Shown here piece by piece: positions 47,077-59,267 of a DNA stretch of 64,000 bases. Position 1 is the stretch's first letter. The number at the start of each line of letters is the position of its first letter. The DNA lies in NCBI RefSeq assembly GCF_020497125.1, contig NC_059073.1, positions 15,087,225 to 15,151,224 of the forward strand, read 5' to 3'. The notes under the pieces are model-generated. The model was not told where the DNA came from, made no database searches, and saw only the letters and a list, made by a program, of their open reading frames with translations. Origin of the DNA: Mauremys mutica (lineage: Eukaryota; Chordata; Testudines; Geoemydidae). The translations under genes were made by a program, and so were the position numbers.

Positions 47077-48319
47077 AGCTCAACACAAGCCAACTCTTGT
47101 GATTTTAATGCAGGTTTTGCATAGTGCTTTTCTTAAAGCCCCAGCTCCTGGCATCAGATGATTATGTGTAAATCTCAGCTTTCATTTTTTTTAAAGTAAG
47201 TTTTTTAGCATTCGTGGTTGAAAAGAGAACCTTGCAACGGTGAGCCAAGAAGGCAGGGTCAAAAAAGGACCCCAGATTTATTACTTTTTAAAATCACATT
47301 TTTAAGCTAATCTTGTGATTTTTGGGGGGGCTGACTTGTGATTTTGAAAGCTTGAGTTTAGTCGTACTGCTGGCTATTGCGGTCTCATTGATTGTCTGTT
47401 AAGTGGTTTGAGATCCTTACATTTAAGTTGTAAAGTATAATGGGTTTTTGCTGTTTTATTAAACAAACTATCTCTCATTGGTAAACCATGCTGGAAAAAC
47501 TGAAAGTAGCAACGCTTTCTGAAAGCTTTTGCTGATGTGCACACGCTGTCCTAAGAAAGCCGGCTTGACATTGTAATTGGTTTACCAAAGACCAAACTCT
47601 GCTCCCTGAGCAACAAGATGCTCCTGTAAGGAAAAAAAAATACCCTTACAATCCAAGTGACATTTACGCTGCTGCTTTATTGGGATCCTGAGTGAACTGA
47701 GTCTGAAAGAAGCTTCAGGCTCACCTAATATGATTTACATTTTTACAGAGTTACACTTTGAACATTAGCTCTAGCTCTTACTTTGTAGAATTACAAGAAT
47801 GTACGTGTCCCCATTTGGAGATCACGGTGTTGCCAAGCTGGCAGGTTCATAAAATGATCCCTGTTTATGTGCTGCAACATATTGTTACTTAAAGTGAAGT
47901 GAAACATTTTTAAACATTAAGCTTAACTGGAACAAGCTGGAAACACAACACCGACACAAGCAGTCAGTGCATTTGTCTAAACGAGAAGAGAGATTGTGCC
48001 GACGATTGTAACTAAACGAGCAGTACTGGTAATGAAATAATTCTGAAATGCTTCAGAGAGAACTTGTGCGCCGCGCAAGCAATTGTGGTGGAATTTGAGG
48101 CTATTCCTGGAGTTGGCATGTGAGGATAATGCTGCTGCTTAGCAGTTATTTGGCACTTTTCCTTCCCGAAGCACTGCACAAATGCTAACAAATTGAGGCA
48201 TGTGAAGTTATCTGCGCTCAGAATGTGTTGTTACATTGTTACATGCTGCACATATCTCAGGGGAGAGAGCTGCACAATCACCAGCAACAAATGGAGCATT
48301 TAAATATAGGCTGAGCTGT
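47077..48319. other. Unique DNA
   Basis: No gene or named repeat recognised. A long A/T-balanced stretch without element edges; possibly worth a conservation check. Confidence 0.4.
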
Positions 48320-48680
48320 TAGGAAAAACAGCCGGCCAGATCCTGGGCCCCTTTGCACCATTCAGAGGGCACAAATAGTGTACAGAGCTTTCCTTCTGTG
48401 GCAGTCAAGAGTCTCTGATGGGGGGGGGCGCGCTGGGGGTGGTGTAAAGCTATATAGCCTTCTCTACCCCACTCACTCAACCCCCTGGCACATTGGTCTT
48501 TCCTGGATGGAGGGAATGGGGCCATTATATATACACTCTGTTCTGGCAGTCCACAGCCAATGCAATGGTCCTTAGGCAACTCTCCAGCTAGCATCGCTTA
48601 GAGCAGACTGTAGGGTGGTTTGGGGCTTAGCACCTCCTTTTCCTTCACCACCCTGGTTCCTGCACCAAGTGCAGCGTTGA
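48320..48680. repeat. Possible old repeat
   Basis: 'ggccagatcctgggcccctt' and 'tgcaccattcagagggcaca' resemble an old reptile repeat. G-run at 48420-48430. Weak. Confidence 0.3.
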
Positions 48681-49387
48681 CCTTGCTCAGGATAGTTACT
48701 GTGCATCTTCTTACACACATCCGGCAAATAAAATCTTTATGTAATGGTGTGTTAAAATATTTCTAGTTTTAAGAAAAAGCATCTCACACTTCTAATGATT
48801 TTTATAACTCTCAATAGTATTCCTAAAACACCAATTGTGGGCCAATTTTTCAGACTTAGGTTCCTATCTTTAGAGCCACATGAGCCAGCGTATGTTGGCT
48901 CCTAAATAAGGACACAGATATTCTGGTCACCTAGAAGCACCTATTTATTGTATAGATTCTCTCTATTCATTTAAACTGAAATTCTCCCCAAAGGTGCAGA
49001 TCCTCGGTAGATCAGTGATGCTTTCTTGAACTGAAAATTTTATCAACTTTCTTGACAGTGATCAAAGCCTCTCTCATTTTCCTGAGTATAATAAATTTAA
49101 CTCGAGACCCTCTTCCTGCGGTATTATTTAGCCAGCTTTTATTTTATAAATTGTATTAATAAGAAACAGGTAAAATTCCTTCCAGTTAAATGTCAAGTGC
49201 TTTGAAGAACATCTTGTAATGATGAATTGCTAGTGTTACAGGCTGGGACTGTGAGCTGGCTTTTGAATTCATGCCTGGTAAACATTGAAAGTTTGGCTAA
49301 ACCCCAAAGATATCAGGGTTTTCTTTTTTCAGAATATGTCCAAACATTTTCATCTGACAGTTCTCAACTTTCATTCAGTAAGAATAG
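48681..49387. other. Unique DNA
   Basis: Nothing recognised. Confidence 0.4.
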
Positions 49388-49744
49388 TATATACTTGTTC
49401 TGAGGTCCAGAAGGAGGTGAGAGGCAGAACAGTTGAAAGTCCCTGGGTAAAGATAAAAGGTAAAAAATAGGGGCGACATCATAGTTGTGGTCTACTGTGT
49501 ACCACCAAATCAGGTAGAGGTGGTGGAGGAGACATTTGTAGAACAAAAAAACAGAAATATGAAAACTACAAGACCTGGGAGTAATGGGGGGCTTTAAGTA
49601 CCCAGACATCTGTTGGAAAAGTAACAGCAAAACTCAAATTTTCCAGTAAGTTCTTGGAATGTATTGTTGACAACATTTTGTTTCAGAAAGTGGAGGAAGT
49701 AAATAAGTGGAAAGACATTTTTAGATTTGATTCTGATCAACAGG
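49388..49744 (+). mobile_element. CR1 endonuclease fragment
   Basis: Frames give YTCSEVQKEVRGRTVESPWV (49390-49460), then YCVPPNQVE and, near 49590, a KYPDICWKSN block, and near 49710 a FRFDSDQQ end. This is the middle of the ORF2 endonuclease, the same part as 30290-30540 but on the other strand. Truncated at both ends. Confidence 0.75.
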
Positions 49745-50510
49745 TAAGGACATGTGATATGCTCATGTGACCCTGGACTCCATCTTGGGCCAGTAACTTT
49801 CCACAAATGGGCTGTGGTCTTTGTTTGGGACAGTGAAATTCCATGCACATGGCAGAGGATATAAAAGACCCCTGAAACATCTCCATTTTGTCTTCTTTCC
49901 CCTGGACTGAATTACTAACAAGGGCGCTCTACACAAGGAATCCTGATGATTTCCAATCTGTTCGGGTGATTCTAGAGAGACCTTTGCAAGCTAGCAGTTT
50001 ATTCTTTTATTCTATCTTTGCTACAAACCTGAAACAAGGACTTTGCAATCACTTGTATGTATATGATTCCTTAACCATTTATAACTCCTCTTTTTTTTAA
50101 ACGTATTATTAAACCTTTAGTTTTAGTTACTGAAGGATTTGCATCAGCGTGATTATTGGGTAAAATCTGAGTTATGTATTGACCTGGCTAAGTGGCTGAT
50201 CTGTTGGGATTAGAAGGACTCTATAGCTGATAAAATTGTTTTTGCGTAACCACTCATCATGAAGTCTAGTGTTTGGGTAATGAGCCAAGGGCTGGAATGC
50301 CTAAAGAGACTGCATTTTGACTTCTTGTTAACTATTGTGGAGATACAGAAGTTCACTTTTGTTACTGGCTTGGTATAATCTAATGACAGAATAACCACCG
50401 GTTTGGGGTGAGTCTACCCTGTTTCTCAGTAATCTGTCCTGAATTTGGCATTCTCAGCTGGGACCCACTGACGCACAGTGGTATGGTGTCCAGCTTGAGA
50501 CACTGTTGAA
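49745..50510 (+). mobile_element. LTR-like element, copy 2 of the 3000 family
   Basis: 'ggacatgtgatatgctcatg', 'ccatcttggg', a TATA box 'ggatataaaagacccct' (49857), 'cctccattttgtctt'-like text and 'attaaacctttag' follow the same order as in 3375-3950. It lacks the hAT insertion and the left part. It sits directly against the CR1 endonuclease fragment. Confidence 0.75.
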
Positions 50511-50580
50511 TGGGCCTGATTTTCATAGGGTGGATAGTCAGCACTTTCTGAAAATCAGGTCCCTTTAAGGGGTCCCGAGT
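50511..50580. repeat. Short palindromic repeat
   Basis: 'gggcctgattttcata' opposes 'tgaaaatcaggtccc' around a 20-base loop. Confidence 0.7.
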
Positions 50581-51280
50581 TGGACAGCCAAAAGCATGAA
50601 TCCCTTTTGAAAATGTAGGCCTTTACATTTATTCGAGGCCAATACTTGTACTCTTGTGTAACACTAAAGTCCACTTTGAGAAGAATACAATGGTGTTAAA
50701 ATTATTTGGTACATACATTGCAGACAGTCACGGGGCACAAGTGAAAAAATTGGCCTTTATCCTTGTATTGTGGAGCTTGAACGTACAGTATGTCTAGATC
50801 AGAGACTTTTTTTAGCACTTTAATTACTTAGAGTGCTTGCTGCTTTGGCAGTAGATTAACAAATGCAGATCAATTCGTCCACCAATCCATGTCCATTTTG
50901 TTATTTGAGAACATCCATTCATCTGCAGAGATAACATCTGCCAAGAAAAGGTATTACAAACAAAACGCAGGGTAAAAAATGAACTGTTCTTGATAATCTT
51001 CTGCACTCATTTGGCTATGCATGATAACTCTTTATGGAGATGTCCTTTAGCAAATGAGAAGTTAGTTTATAATGGAGCAGAAAATATAACTGCTCAGGAT
51101 GTTGTTTTTAGCTAGTTAATAACTAGCTGAGGATGTCAGGAAGTTTATTTTTGTTGTTGACTAGTTTGAACACTGACTCTGTGGATGAGATATTCTCAGG
51201 GCATATGTTTCCTGTTGGTAAAATAAACAGCATAAAGCAGTGGAGGGAAATATTTTGATAGAAAACACTTAACAGCTGGA
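50581..51280. other. Unique A/T-rich DNA
   Basis: Nothing recognised. Confidence 0.4.
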
Positions 51281-51284
51281 CAGG

Positions 51285-52167
51285 TGTCAGGAGGTCTGCC
51301 ACTCACTGTTCAGCAGCGCCTCCTTGTGGCTCGTCTAAGGAATTAGTTCCCCATCTGGAGGTCACTCACTCTGCGGCCCCTCTTTGGACTGGTCGGGAGC
51401 TGCAGCGCCTCTCCTTCATGTCTTAGTCCTCTAGCCAAGTCACAGTTGTCTTCCCTTTCTAGGGGTCTCACCAGAGTCTGTCTCCACGTGGTTTCGGGCA
51501 GTCTCCATATCCACCGTGCTGACTGCACCATTCCCACACTGGCTTGTAGGGGAACCTAGGCCCATACTCCTACCCTGGGTTCCAATTCAGGGCCGCTTGA
51601 ACCAGCATTCAGGTCTATTCTCTCAGCCCGTCTCTGGACTGCTTTCTGTACTCCTATAACAGGCTCTTACTCTCCCCGCTCATATCGGGGGTGTGACTGC
51701 AAGCTTCCTCACTGCACCCCTCCTCTCTCCGCAACTCCTAGGCTTTATAGGGAATGTCTGTACAGCAAAGAACCACCCTCAGCTGGCCATGCCAGCCGAG
51801 TCAGGTTCGTGGGACTTGGGCTGCGGGGCTGTTTCATTGCTGTGTAGATGGCTGGACCCTGAGCCCCGGTACCCTCCCACCCTGCAGGGTCTGAGAGTCC
51901 AGGCTCCAGACCAGACATCTACACAGCAATGAAACAGCCTCGCAACCCAAGCTCCGTGAGCCCGAGTCAGCTGGCATGGGCAAGACCTGGGTTTTTCTTT
52001 GCTGTGTAGATATACTGATAGAAGCCCTACCTGTTCCTCCCCAGGTGAGCTCCATTTTTAGTTGATATCATTGCCGCTTAGCTTCCCAGCTGGTGCAGCC
52101 TATGGCTAATTGGCCTCTCCTGCCACCTTAAGCCCTTCAGTCTTGGTGTGGGAGGAGCACCCCATCA
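51285..52167 (+). mobile_element. Solo LTR-like element containing a MITE
   Basis: Starts tgtcaggaggtctgcc and ends caccccatca, with cagg on both sides (51281-51284 and 52168-52171). C/T-rich. A 266-bp palindromic MITE is inserted at 51751. Without it the element is about 610 bp. No coding domain. Confidence 0.65.
51751..52016. mobile_element. Palindromic MITE inside the LTR (266 bp)
   Basis: Ends ggaatgtctgtacagcaaag and ctttgctgtgtagatatact are inverted, with 'atag' on both sides. The inversion runs through the whole element: 'gctggccatgccagc' faces 'gctggcatgggc', and 'ctgtttcattgctgtgtaga' faces 'tctacacagcaatgaaacag'. As a result the open frames on the two strands encode similar peptides around AVSLLCR. 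Confidence 0.85.
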
Positions 52168-52178
52168 CAGGAGGAAAG

Positions 52179-52222
52179 TGTGTGTGTGTGTGTGAGAGAG
52201 AGAGAAAGTGTGTGAGAGAAAG
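52179..52222. repeat. (TG)n(AG)n microsatellite
   Basis: Eight TG units, then about six AG units, then an imperfect TGTGAG tail. Confidence 0.95.
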
Positions 52223-53454
52223 TTATGGGAGGAAGGGTAGTTAGTGGGTGTATAAGGAAGCATGGGTAAATGATTTAGGGAATGTCAAGGATAAATCAGA
52301 CTCAATAATGGATAAAATAATGAATCATTTAACATTTGGAACATAATTAGGAATTAATTTAAGTGGAGAATGGTTTTTAAAATGCTATGGCTAACCTCAC
52401 ATAATTAAAAATTAACTTTGCTCTGCTTGAGATTGGACTCCACGTCTATACACATTTAACACTTGACAATATGTTTGAGGTAAGTAACATTGGAATAATA
52501 CTTCCCTATCTTATAGGGTTGTTGCAAGAATAAATACATGAAATGACCGAGGCATTCAAATACTATGGTAATGGTGGCCATATAGGTATATATTATCTAT
52601 AGTAATTTCTCTTAGATAATTTACTTGATTGATTCAGCTTAATTTTCCTGTCATGGAATGTCCATTATCCGATTGAGTTTCCTCAGACTTCATCATTGTT
52701 TTAATCTTTTCACAATTTTTATTTTACTTTCTGAATTGAACACAAATTGTTCTCGGTCAGCATTTGATGCTACGTGTTTGAAATTTGGGCCTTGATGTGT
52801 AGTTGTGATTGGTCACAAAGTATTGTTTCTGATCCCTGATTGGATGTGTGAAAATTACAAGTAGGAAGAGAGCTGGAGGAAGCTGCTAAGGCTATGACTC
52901 TCTCTCAGGAAGGGGGACGAATTTAGGGACAGGTAGTAGATAAACAGGACAAAGCAATTTGTTTTCTTTAAAACAATTATTAGTCTCTTCCCCTCTAGGA
53001 AAGACCAGTCTTAGGGCATCAGTCTTTTAAAAAAAAAAATCAGGCTACTGTCAGATTAATTTGGCAGATGAGGAGTTACATTGAATTCATCTGTCATTAC
53101 ATTGGCGCACACAATTTGCAAGTGCATGCCCAGTCCTGAGAGAGGTCAGATGTGGGCCAAACGGATTTGGTCCAAGATACTCCTCAGACTTGTATATTTG
53201 CCTCTGAGTAAGGGTTTTGAGAGCCTGGATACCCATTGGGTGTCCCATGCCTTATAAAATATATCATGTGTATTCCATTTACTGCTCTGTCATCAGCGCC
53301 ATAGATGTGGACACAGAGTAATTCATGCATGGTGCTAATTATGGATGGTGAGGGGACATCTATCTTAGGCACTTATATGGCCCTGGTTATTGGGCTATCT
53401 GATTGCCTCATAACCTAATGGATTAAATGTATTTATCCCCACAAAGCCTCTGGG
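52223..53454. other. Unique A/T-rich DNA
   Basis: Nothing recognised. Confidence 0.4.
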
Positions 53455-53605
53455 GGAGGGCAGTTTTATTATCCCCTTTTTACAGAAAGGAAACTGAGGC
53501 ACAGAGTAGCTGAGTGACTTGCTCAAGGTCACATGGGACGTCTGTGGTAGAGCAGGAAATTTAACCTCGGTCTCCCGAGGCCCAGGCCAGGGTGCTAACC
53601 ATCCT
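53455..53605 (-). mobile_element. MIR-type SINE, minus strand
   Basis: 'cctttttacagaaaggaaac' with 'tgaggcacagagtagctgag', then 'tgacttgctcaaggtcacat' are the MIR core in reverse orientation. Confidence 0.85.
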
Positions 53606-54102
53606 TCCTCTCTGTCCTTGTCTCGCTCATTTACCAGCCTCTTTAAATTTCGCTCTCTGTGAATAGTTGCTCTTGTGAGTCTGAAATTTAGCTTTTCATC
53701 GGCATTTGTGTGGCTGAAACTCAGTAGTGCAGATACTTGCTGCAAGTGAAACAAAGAGGGGGGTGGGCAGGTGATCACCGCGGAAGAAGGTTAGTTTTAA
53801 ATTGGAGTGAATACCTTTGGGGATGTGGATGTGGGATTTGCCCGGTTCTGCTTTACAATAACACTGTTATATTTAATGGTTATATTTAAGTCTGGGAGTC
53901 CTATTCATAAAGAGCTATGTTCTACCACCTTTCTCCAGACTGAGCGGTTCCTTACTCTGTGAGCAATCCCATTGAAGATAGTGGGGCTAGCTGCAAAGTA
54001 AAGCACTAAATGTGTGTAATGGTGGTAGAATCTGTCCTTTAGGACATTGAGTAATTCTGCAGTGACTGGCTAGTTCCACCATAGGACGCTTTTCCATCAA
54101 GA

Positions 54103-54287
54103 GGGAGGGATTCTGGTCACTGTGAGATTGAGCATTGGCTTGCTAAAGCCAGGATTGTGAGTTCAATCCTTGAGGGGGCCATTTAGGGATCTGGGGCAAA
54201 AAATCTGTCTAGGGATTGGTCCTGCTTTGAGCAGGGGGTTGGACTAGATGACTTCCTGAGGTCCCTTCCAACCCTGATATTCTATGT
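54103..54287 (+). mobile_element. Cry I-type SINE, copy 2
   Basis: The head has 'gagattgagcattggcttgc' and the B-box-like 'attgtgagttcaatcc'. The middle 'gggggccatttagggatctg' and the CR1-like tail 'ttggactagatgacttcctg', 'ccttccaaccctgatattct' follow. The A-box region is more decayed than in the copy at 2515. Confidence 0.85.
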
Positions 54288-54419
54288 AGTTGGATCAGGA
54301 CTCTTTCCAGTGGTGAGCCCCAGCTGCTAAGACATCCCTGCCCACACCTGTCTGCCTTGTGCACTTAAAATCTCCCTCTGCTTGTGGTTCCCACCCTCTC
54401 TTCAGGCCAGAACATAGCA

Positions 54420-54600
54420 CGGGGAAGGTTGTCCCTCATGGCTGTGGCATGGAACCGTGCTTCATGCTGGTTATTTAGACTGTAAGCTCTCGAGGGAAGG
54501 GACTGTATGCTACTCTGTGTGTGTACAGCACCTAGCACAATTGGGGCCCCATTTGCGGTTGATCCCTAGACACTTCTGTAAATAAACACCACTAATGAAG
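54420..54600 (+). repeat. MIR-like tail repeat
   Basis: 'gactgtaagctctcgaggga', 'agggactgtatgctactctg' and 'cagcacctagcacaattggg' match the tail that follows MIR heads at 60330 and 63195. The head is missing. Confidence 0.65.
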
Positions 54601-54723
54601 TTTGTTGGCTGAGCAGAGGGGAAGCTTGGGGCCACTGCAAAGAGGGTAGGTGCACACTGCAGTGCTCAGTGTGAAGGGGGCATGGCTAATCAGTCTGGGT
54701 AGAGGGGTCTCCTATGTTGTGAG

Positions 54724-54946
54724 CAGGGCCGGCTCCAGCATTTTTGCTGCCCCAAGCGGCGGAAAAAAAAAAGTTGCGATCGGCGGCAGCTCTACCGCCG
54801 CCACTTCATTCTTCGGTGGCAATTCGGTGGCAGGTCCTTCCCTCCGGGAGGGACTGAAGGGCCCGCTGCCTGCTGCCAAATTGCCGCCGAAGACCCGGAC
54901 GTGCTGCTCCTTTCCATTGGCTGCCCCAAGCACCTGCTTGCTTGCT
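54724..54946. mobile_element. hAT-type MITE with one terminus missing
   Basis: Starts cagggccggctccagc. A perfect 8-bp duplication, gttgtgag, lies at 54716-54723 and 54947-54954. The right end stops at 'caagcacctgcttgcttgct' and lacks the expected inverted copy of the left terminus. The core is GC-rich with repeated 'cggtggcaattcggtggcag'. Confidence 0.85.
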
Positions 54947-54954
54947 GTTGTGAG

Positions 54955-55915
54955 AGGAAGGGAGCAGTAGAGAGGCAGGGCTCCTGCTGGAAGGGGACGG
55001 AGAAGAATGGAGAGGCTGAGATCTGAGCCATGGGAATTAGCACGATAAAGGTTTGGTGGGTTAAAATCCATGTGGCTTGTGATTCTGCAAAATGTGAGCG
55101 GGCTCTGCCTTTTTCATTATAACCTATCTCCCCGTTTATTAGCAGGGGTGGAGCAAATCTTTACCCCTTGGGGAGCCACAGTTATATGACTTTCCAAGAG
55201 CACCCCGTGGGGAATCCCGAGGTTTTATTATCTATTTATTTCGAGGAGGTATGTACAGCAGGGGAAAGAGGGCAAGAGATGCTGAGGGGTTAAATATAGC
55301 TGGCTGCTTCCCATTGCCTAACCTCTGAGTGAGGATTTCACTGGGACTTCTGGGAGCGGCGTTACAGTGGGATTTGTTGCAGTGAGCTCAGTGACCATTA
55401 ATGCTCACTCAATTAGTTGCCACGATGGAGGAAATACAGACAGAAGGGCACTCACTGCTCCCCTTGAATCAATCATTGGGAGTCGCTCCTACTGGCAGCC
55501 AGGGGCCTTTCGCGGAAGCTCACTAGAGATTTAAAATATCTGTGTTGGGTGGAGGGGGGGACTGGATGATTAAGGGGATGATTTAATGGGATATGGAGTC
55601 TTGTTAGTTCTCGGTCAGTAGTTTTGAATCAGTTCCATGTTAGCAAGGCTAAATGCTCATCATCTGGCATATGTCTAGGATATGTGAAATAACATGGCTA
55701 TCTCTGCCTTGTTGCTAACAGGCAGTCACCCATATAACAGAAATGACACGTGCTTATCTTGGCCGACATATGGGGGGACGAAGGAGGGACCTTGAAAGTG
55801 ATACACACAAACCTCTATAGGTTGAGCTAATGAGACCAGCCCTGTAGCCAGCTGTAACAGAACCATATTCTCCATGGATAGGGCACAGATGGGGGGACAT
55901 GTTACACACACTAAC
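54955..55915. other. Unique DNA
   Basis: Nothing recognised. Confidence 0.4.
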
Positions 55916-55921
55916 CAATGA

Positions 55922-56016
55922 CAGGTTTCAGAGTAGCAGCTGTGTTAGTCTATATCTGCAAAAGAACAGGAGTACTTGTGGCACCTTAGAGGCTAACAAA
56001 TGTATTGTAGCATAAG
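55922..56016 (-). mobile_element. 95-bp Penelope-like 3' stub
   Basis: Carries 'tcagagtagcagctgtgtta' and 'gtggcaccttagaggctaac' in reverse. A perfect 11-bp duplication, ctaaccaatga, flanks it at 55911-55921 and 56017-56027. Confidence 0.9.
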
Positions 56017-56027
56017 CTAACCAATGA

Positions 56028-56690
56028 GTTACACAGACATTACAACTGGCTGTGTTGTTGACTGTCTTCACAGAAGGGCCAAGAGAATGGGTGGGGAGAT
56101 TGAACTCACCTACAAAGAGGTTCCTGTAAATCCAGATTGATTTATATTGGTGAAGGCAGGGTCAGGGGAATTTGCAGTGCAGCTCCCGGTGCTGCATCCA
56201 TTCTGTGGTAAACCGAGGACTTCAATCTCCAGTACTGAATGTACTTTTAGAACAGAGTGTTTCTAGCCTGCTCGATGGGGATAAAACCCCTCCAGAGCTG
56301 CCAACAATCCAATTAGAAAAATAGGTGCATTTGGATGAGACTCGGCAGTTTCCAACACAATTTGTGTGTGTTTGGAGGGTTGGGGATGCAAGTGGAGATG
56401 TTCCTGAGAGTTCTGGAAGGAAAGAGGACTAGAGAGAGAACATGAGAATGAACATTGGAAGAGCCCAGAAGAAAAGCAGGTGGATCTCCTGAGGGCACTG
56501 ATTTTTCATACATGGTACAGGTAGGGGAGAGGGGAGGTATGCAGGGATAAATGAAATGGCTTTGTACATTTATAGCGACAGAGTTTATTTTTGCCCAAGA
56601 TCTTGAGAGAGAACAGTGCTGGCCTTAGTAACAACCACTGCTGCTCGGGAACTTTGCATCACAATGATTTTTTGCATGTAAAATGCAGCT
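56028..56690. other. Unique DNA
   Basis: Nothing recognised. Confidence 0.4.
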
Positions 56691-57165
56691 TTCACAAAAT
56701 AAAAATGGTCTAAATCTTTTTTGATTTTTTTTTCCATTGGGAGAACTGAAATGAAAGATTTTCCTTCGGGCCATTTTGATCCAAATCAAAATATTTTGGT
56801 TTATTAAACTGGCACACAACTTTTTATTTCAAATCAATTCAACATTAAAGTTTCCATATGGCAATGCATTGCCTCTTGGGAGTTCTAGTTTTGGGAATGT
56901 CATCCACCCATTCTCCCAAATCAGCCAGGCTCCCAGGCTGGATTACCTCTCCCATGATGCAACACAGTCTTCGCTCTGACTCTGAGCCATGTGGTGCATC
57001 ATGGGATTCATATGATTGTGGGTGCATTGTGGGGCATGTGTACAGGCCCAAAGGGGTTATCTGCTGCCCAACCTATAGCTAGCATGATGAAATGTGCACC
57101 CTAGGAAGTTGCTGTTTAATGTTGAACTGACTCAAAACAAAATAGTTTGGGTGAGTTTGTGACAC
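56691..57165. repeat. A/T-rich foldback repeat, copy 2
   Basis: 'attttgatccaaatcaaaat' and 'ttatttcaaatcaattcaac' at the left, 'gttgaactgactcaaaacaa' at the right, around a central 'cccatgatgcaaca' / 'gtgcatcatggga' palindrome. Same class as 28640. Confidence 0.55.
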
Positions 57166-57724
57166 ACTTCAAACTCAGATTCTGCTCTTTGAAGGCACAG
57201 AATTCTTTATAAGATCCTATAAACACCTGAAATAGAGAGCAGAGGGAGACTCAGGGATCTGTATGAAATAAAGCTCAAACTCAGATGCCCCAAACATAGT
57301 TCAACATGGCTGAGCAACAGGATTCAGCAGCCTAATAACAATAAGCCACATGGTTTAAGCTTTTCTGCTCCTTTACAGTACACTGTGCCCAAGGACTGGC
57401 CTGACACAGAGTAAAACAACAAGCTGCAACTGATTTTCTGTAGCCGCATATTCCTAGTACTTTGAACAATTTTCTGTTTAGGCAATAAATGTTTTAGAAC
57501 TCGTTAAAGCGTAAATGTATAGCACATGCCTGTAATGCAGAATAGAGACCGACTCAGGGGTCAGTAGGAAAAGGGCTCAAACTAACAAATTTAGCCCTAT
57601 ATCCCAGCCAGCCAGGGTAGGGAGTGTGTAGAAATTACTCCCTCTGGGGAATACAGTGGTAGTGTCTCCAAAAAGTTCAACCACTATGAAAATGTAAGTT
57701 AACAATGTAAGATCAAAGCATTCC

Positions 57725-57970
57725 CTTTTATGTCTCTCTGTCAAAGTCAACAAACTGAAATGAAATGTTTTTATGTGGGAATAATGAAAGATTTCATTTT
57801 GACTGAAAATTCTGAATCAAAACATTTTACCACTTCAGAACTGAAAATATTTTTTGGAACTTTTTATTCTGCAAAAAAAATCAATATTTCATCTTTTTGT
57901 CCTTATTTGGAACAACGAATGTTGAAATATCGGAATTTCTTGCAATATAGAAATTCTAGTTTTCACTTAG
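57725..57970. repeat. A/T-rich foldback repeat, copy 3
   Basis: 'gaaatgaaatg', 'gatttcattttgactgaaaa' and 'ttctgaatcaaaacatttta' words as in 28640. The open frame 57730-58005 is a by-product. Confidence 0.5.
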
Positions 57971-58593
57971 ACAATATTGTTGTGACTAGATCTGAGACTT
58001 TCTGAATGGAGGGAGGTGTTTTAAGTTGTTTACAAGCTGAACCAAGCTCATGTGCCTATCTAAATAGCTTCTTTTTTCTTACACTCAGTTAGGGCCCAAT
58101 CCTGCAATCAGATCCAGGAATGTAGAGCCAGCACTATTTAACATTTTAAAATATCACAAACAACATTATAGAAACACTGGAAATCTAATGAGCCACTATA
58201 TTCATTCTCTCTTTAGCTAGATCTATACATCTTCTGAAGGGAGCAAAGTGTTATACAAGCAAACTGCAGTATAAAAATTTGAATAAAGGCAGAAAGAATG
58301 ACCTACCTCCAGCCATCTCTTGATTCCTTACACATATATTAAAGGGTGCTTTGCTTTTATGCTAGTTTGTGCCCAAAACAATGAGGCAGTTAAGCATTAC
58401 TAAGGTCTGACTAACTGATCACAATGGTCACTTCTGGTCTTAAAATTTATGACTGTACAGGTGTCTGTATAATGTAAGACTAGATCTTATACCTTACTGC
58501 TTGACTGTGACACAAAATTAGCCCATATTGCCAAGGTTCTCATTTCTCCTGAGTCTTAAGTATCTGTGCCCAGTTCTTAGTGGGTTCCTTAAA
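57971..58593. other. Unique DNA
   Basis: Nothing recognised beyond an old 'agggcccaatcctgcaatca' arm at about 58091. Confidence 0.4.
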
Positions 58594-59267
58594 CAGGGCC
58601 GCCCAGAGGGGGGGGCAAAGGAGGCAATTTGCCCCGGGCCCCGGGTTCTGCAGGGGCCCCCAAGAGAAGAGCGGAGGCTCCCGCCTCCGCCCCTCTCCTG
58701 GAGCCTCAGCGCATCAAGCGCCGAGTCTCCGGCCGAGCCCCTGAGCCCCGCCCCGATCCGAGCTGCGTGGTGAGGGGGCGGGGCTGGGAGCTCCAACGGG
58801 GCCTGAGCTCCGCCCCGCTCAGAGCGGCGTGGGGAGGGGGCGGGGCAGCTGCCTCCGCTCGGCGTGGAGCTCACAGCCCCGCCCCCTCACCGCGCGGCTC
58901 TGAGCGGGACGGAGCTCAGGCCCCGCCGGAGACGCGCTCGGGTAAGAGGCTGAGGCCGGGGCCGGGGGGGGAAGCGGGACCCGCTGCCGCCACCGAAGCG
59001 CAGCCTGGTCTTCGGCGACGGGGGGCCCCTTCTGTTCCGGGACCCGCCGCCGAAGTGCCCCGAAGGCCCGCGGTGGGGACCCCCCCCGCCACCGAATTAC
59101 CGCCGAAGACGGGGCTGCGCTTCGGCGGCGGGTCCCGCTTTGGCGGTAATTCGGCGGTGGGGGGTTCCCGCCGCGGGTCTTCGGGGCACTTTGGCGGCAG
59201 GTCCCGGAACGGAAGGGCCCCCCGCCGCCGAAGACCCCGGGCCCCCGGAATCCTCTGGGCGGCCCTG
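58594..59267. mobile_element. GC-rich hAT-type MITE (674 bp)
   Basis: Inverted ends cagggccgcccagag and ctctgggcggccctg. The left flank gggttccttaaa and the right flank gggttcctaaa are nearly identical (one-base gap), consistent with a target duplication. Inside, 'aattaccgccgaagac' opposes 'gtaattcggcggtgg'. The 215-codon open frame at 58629-59276 is Arg/Gly/Pro/Ala-rich and arises from GC content. Confidence 0.9.

Noticed and set aside
46407..47093. CpG-island promoter with overlapping ORFs
   Set aside because: Explained by a hAT-type MITE with 8-bp flanking duplication.
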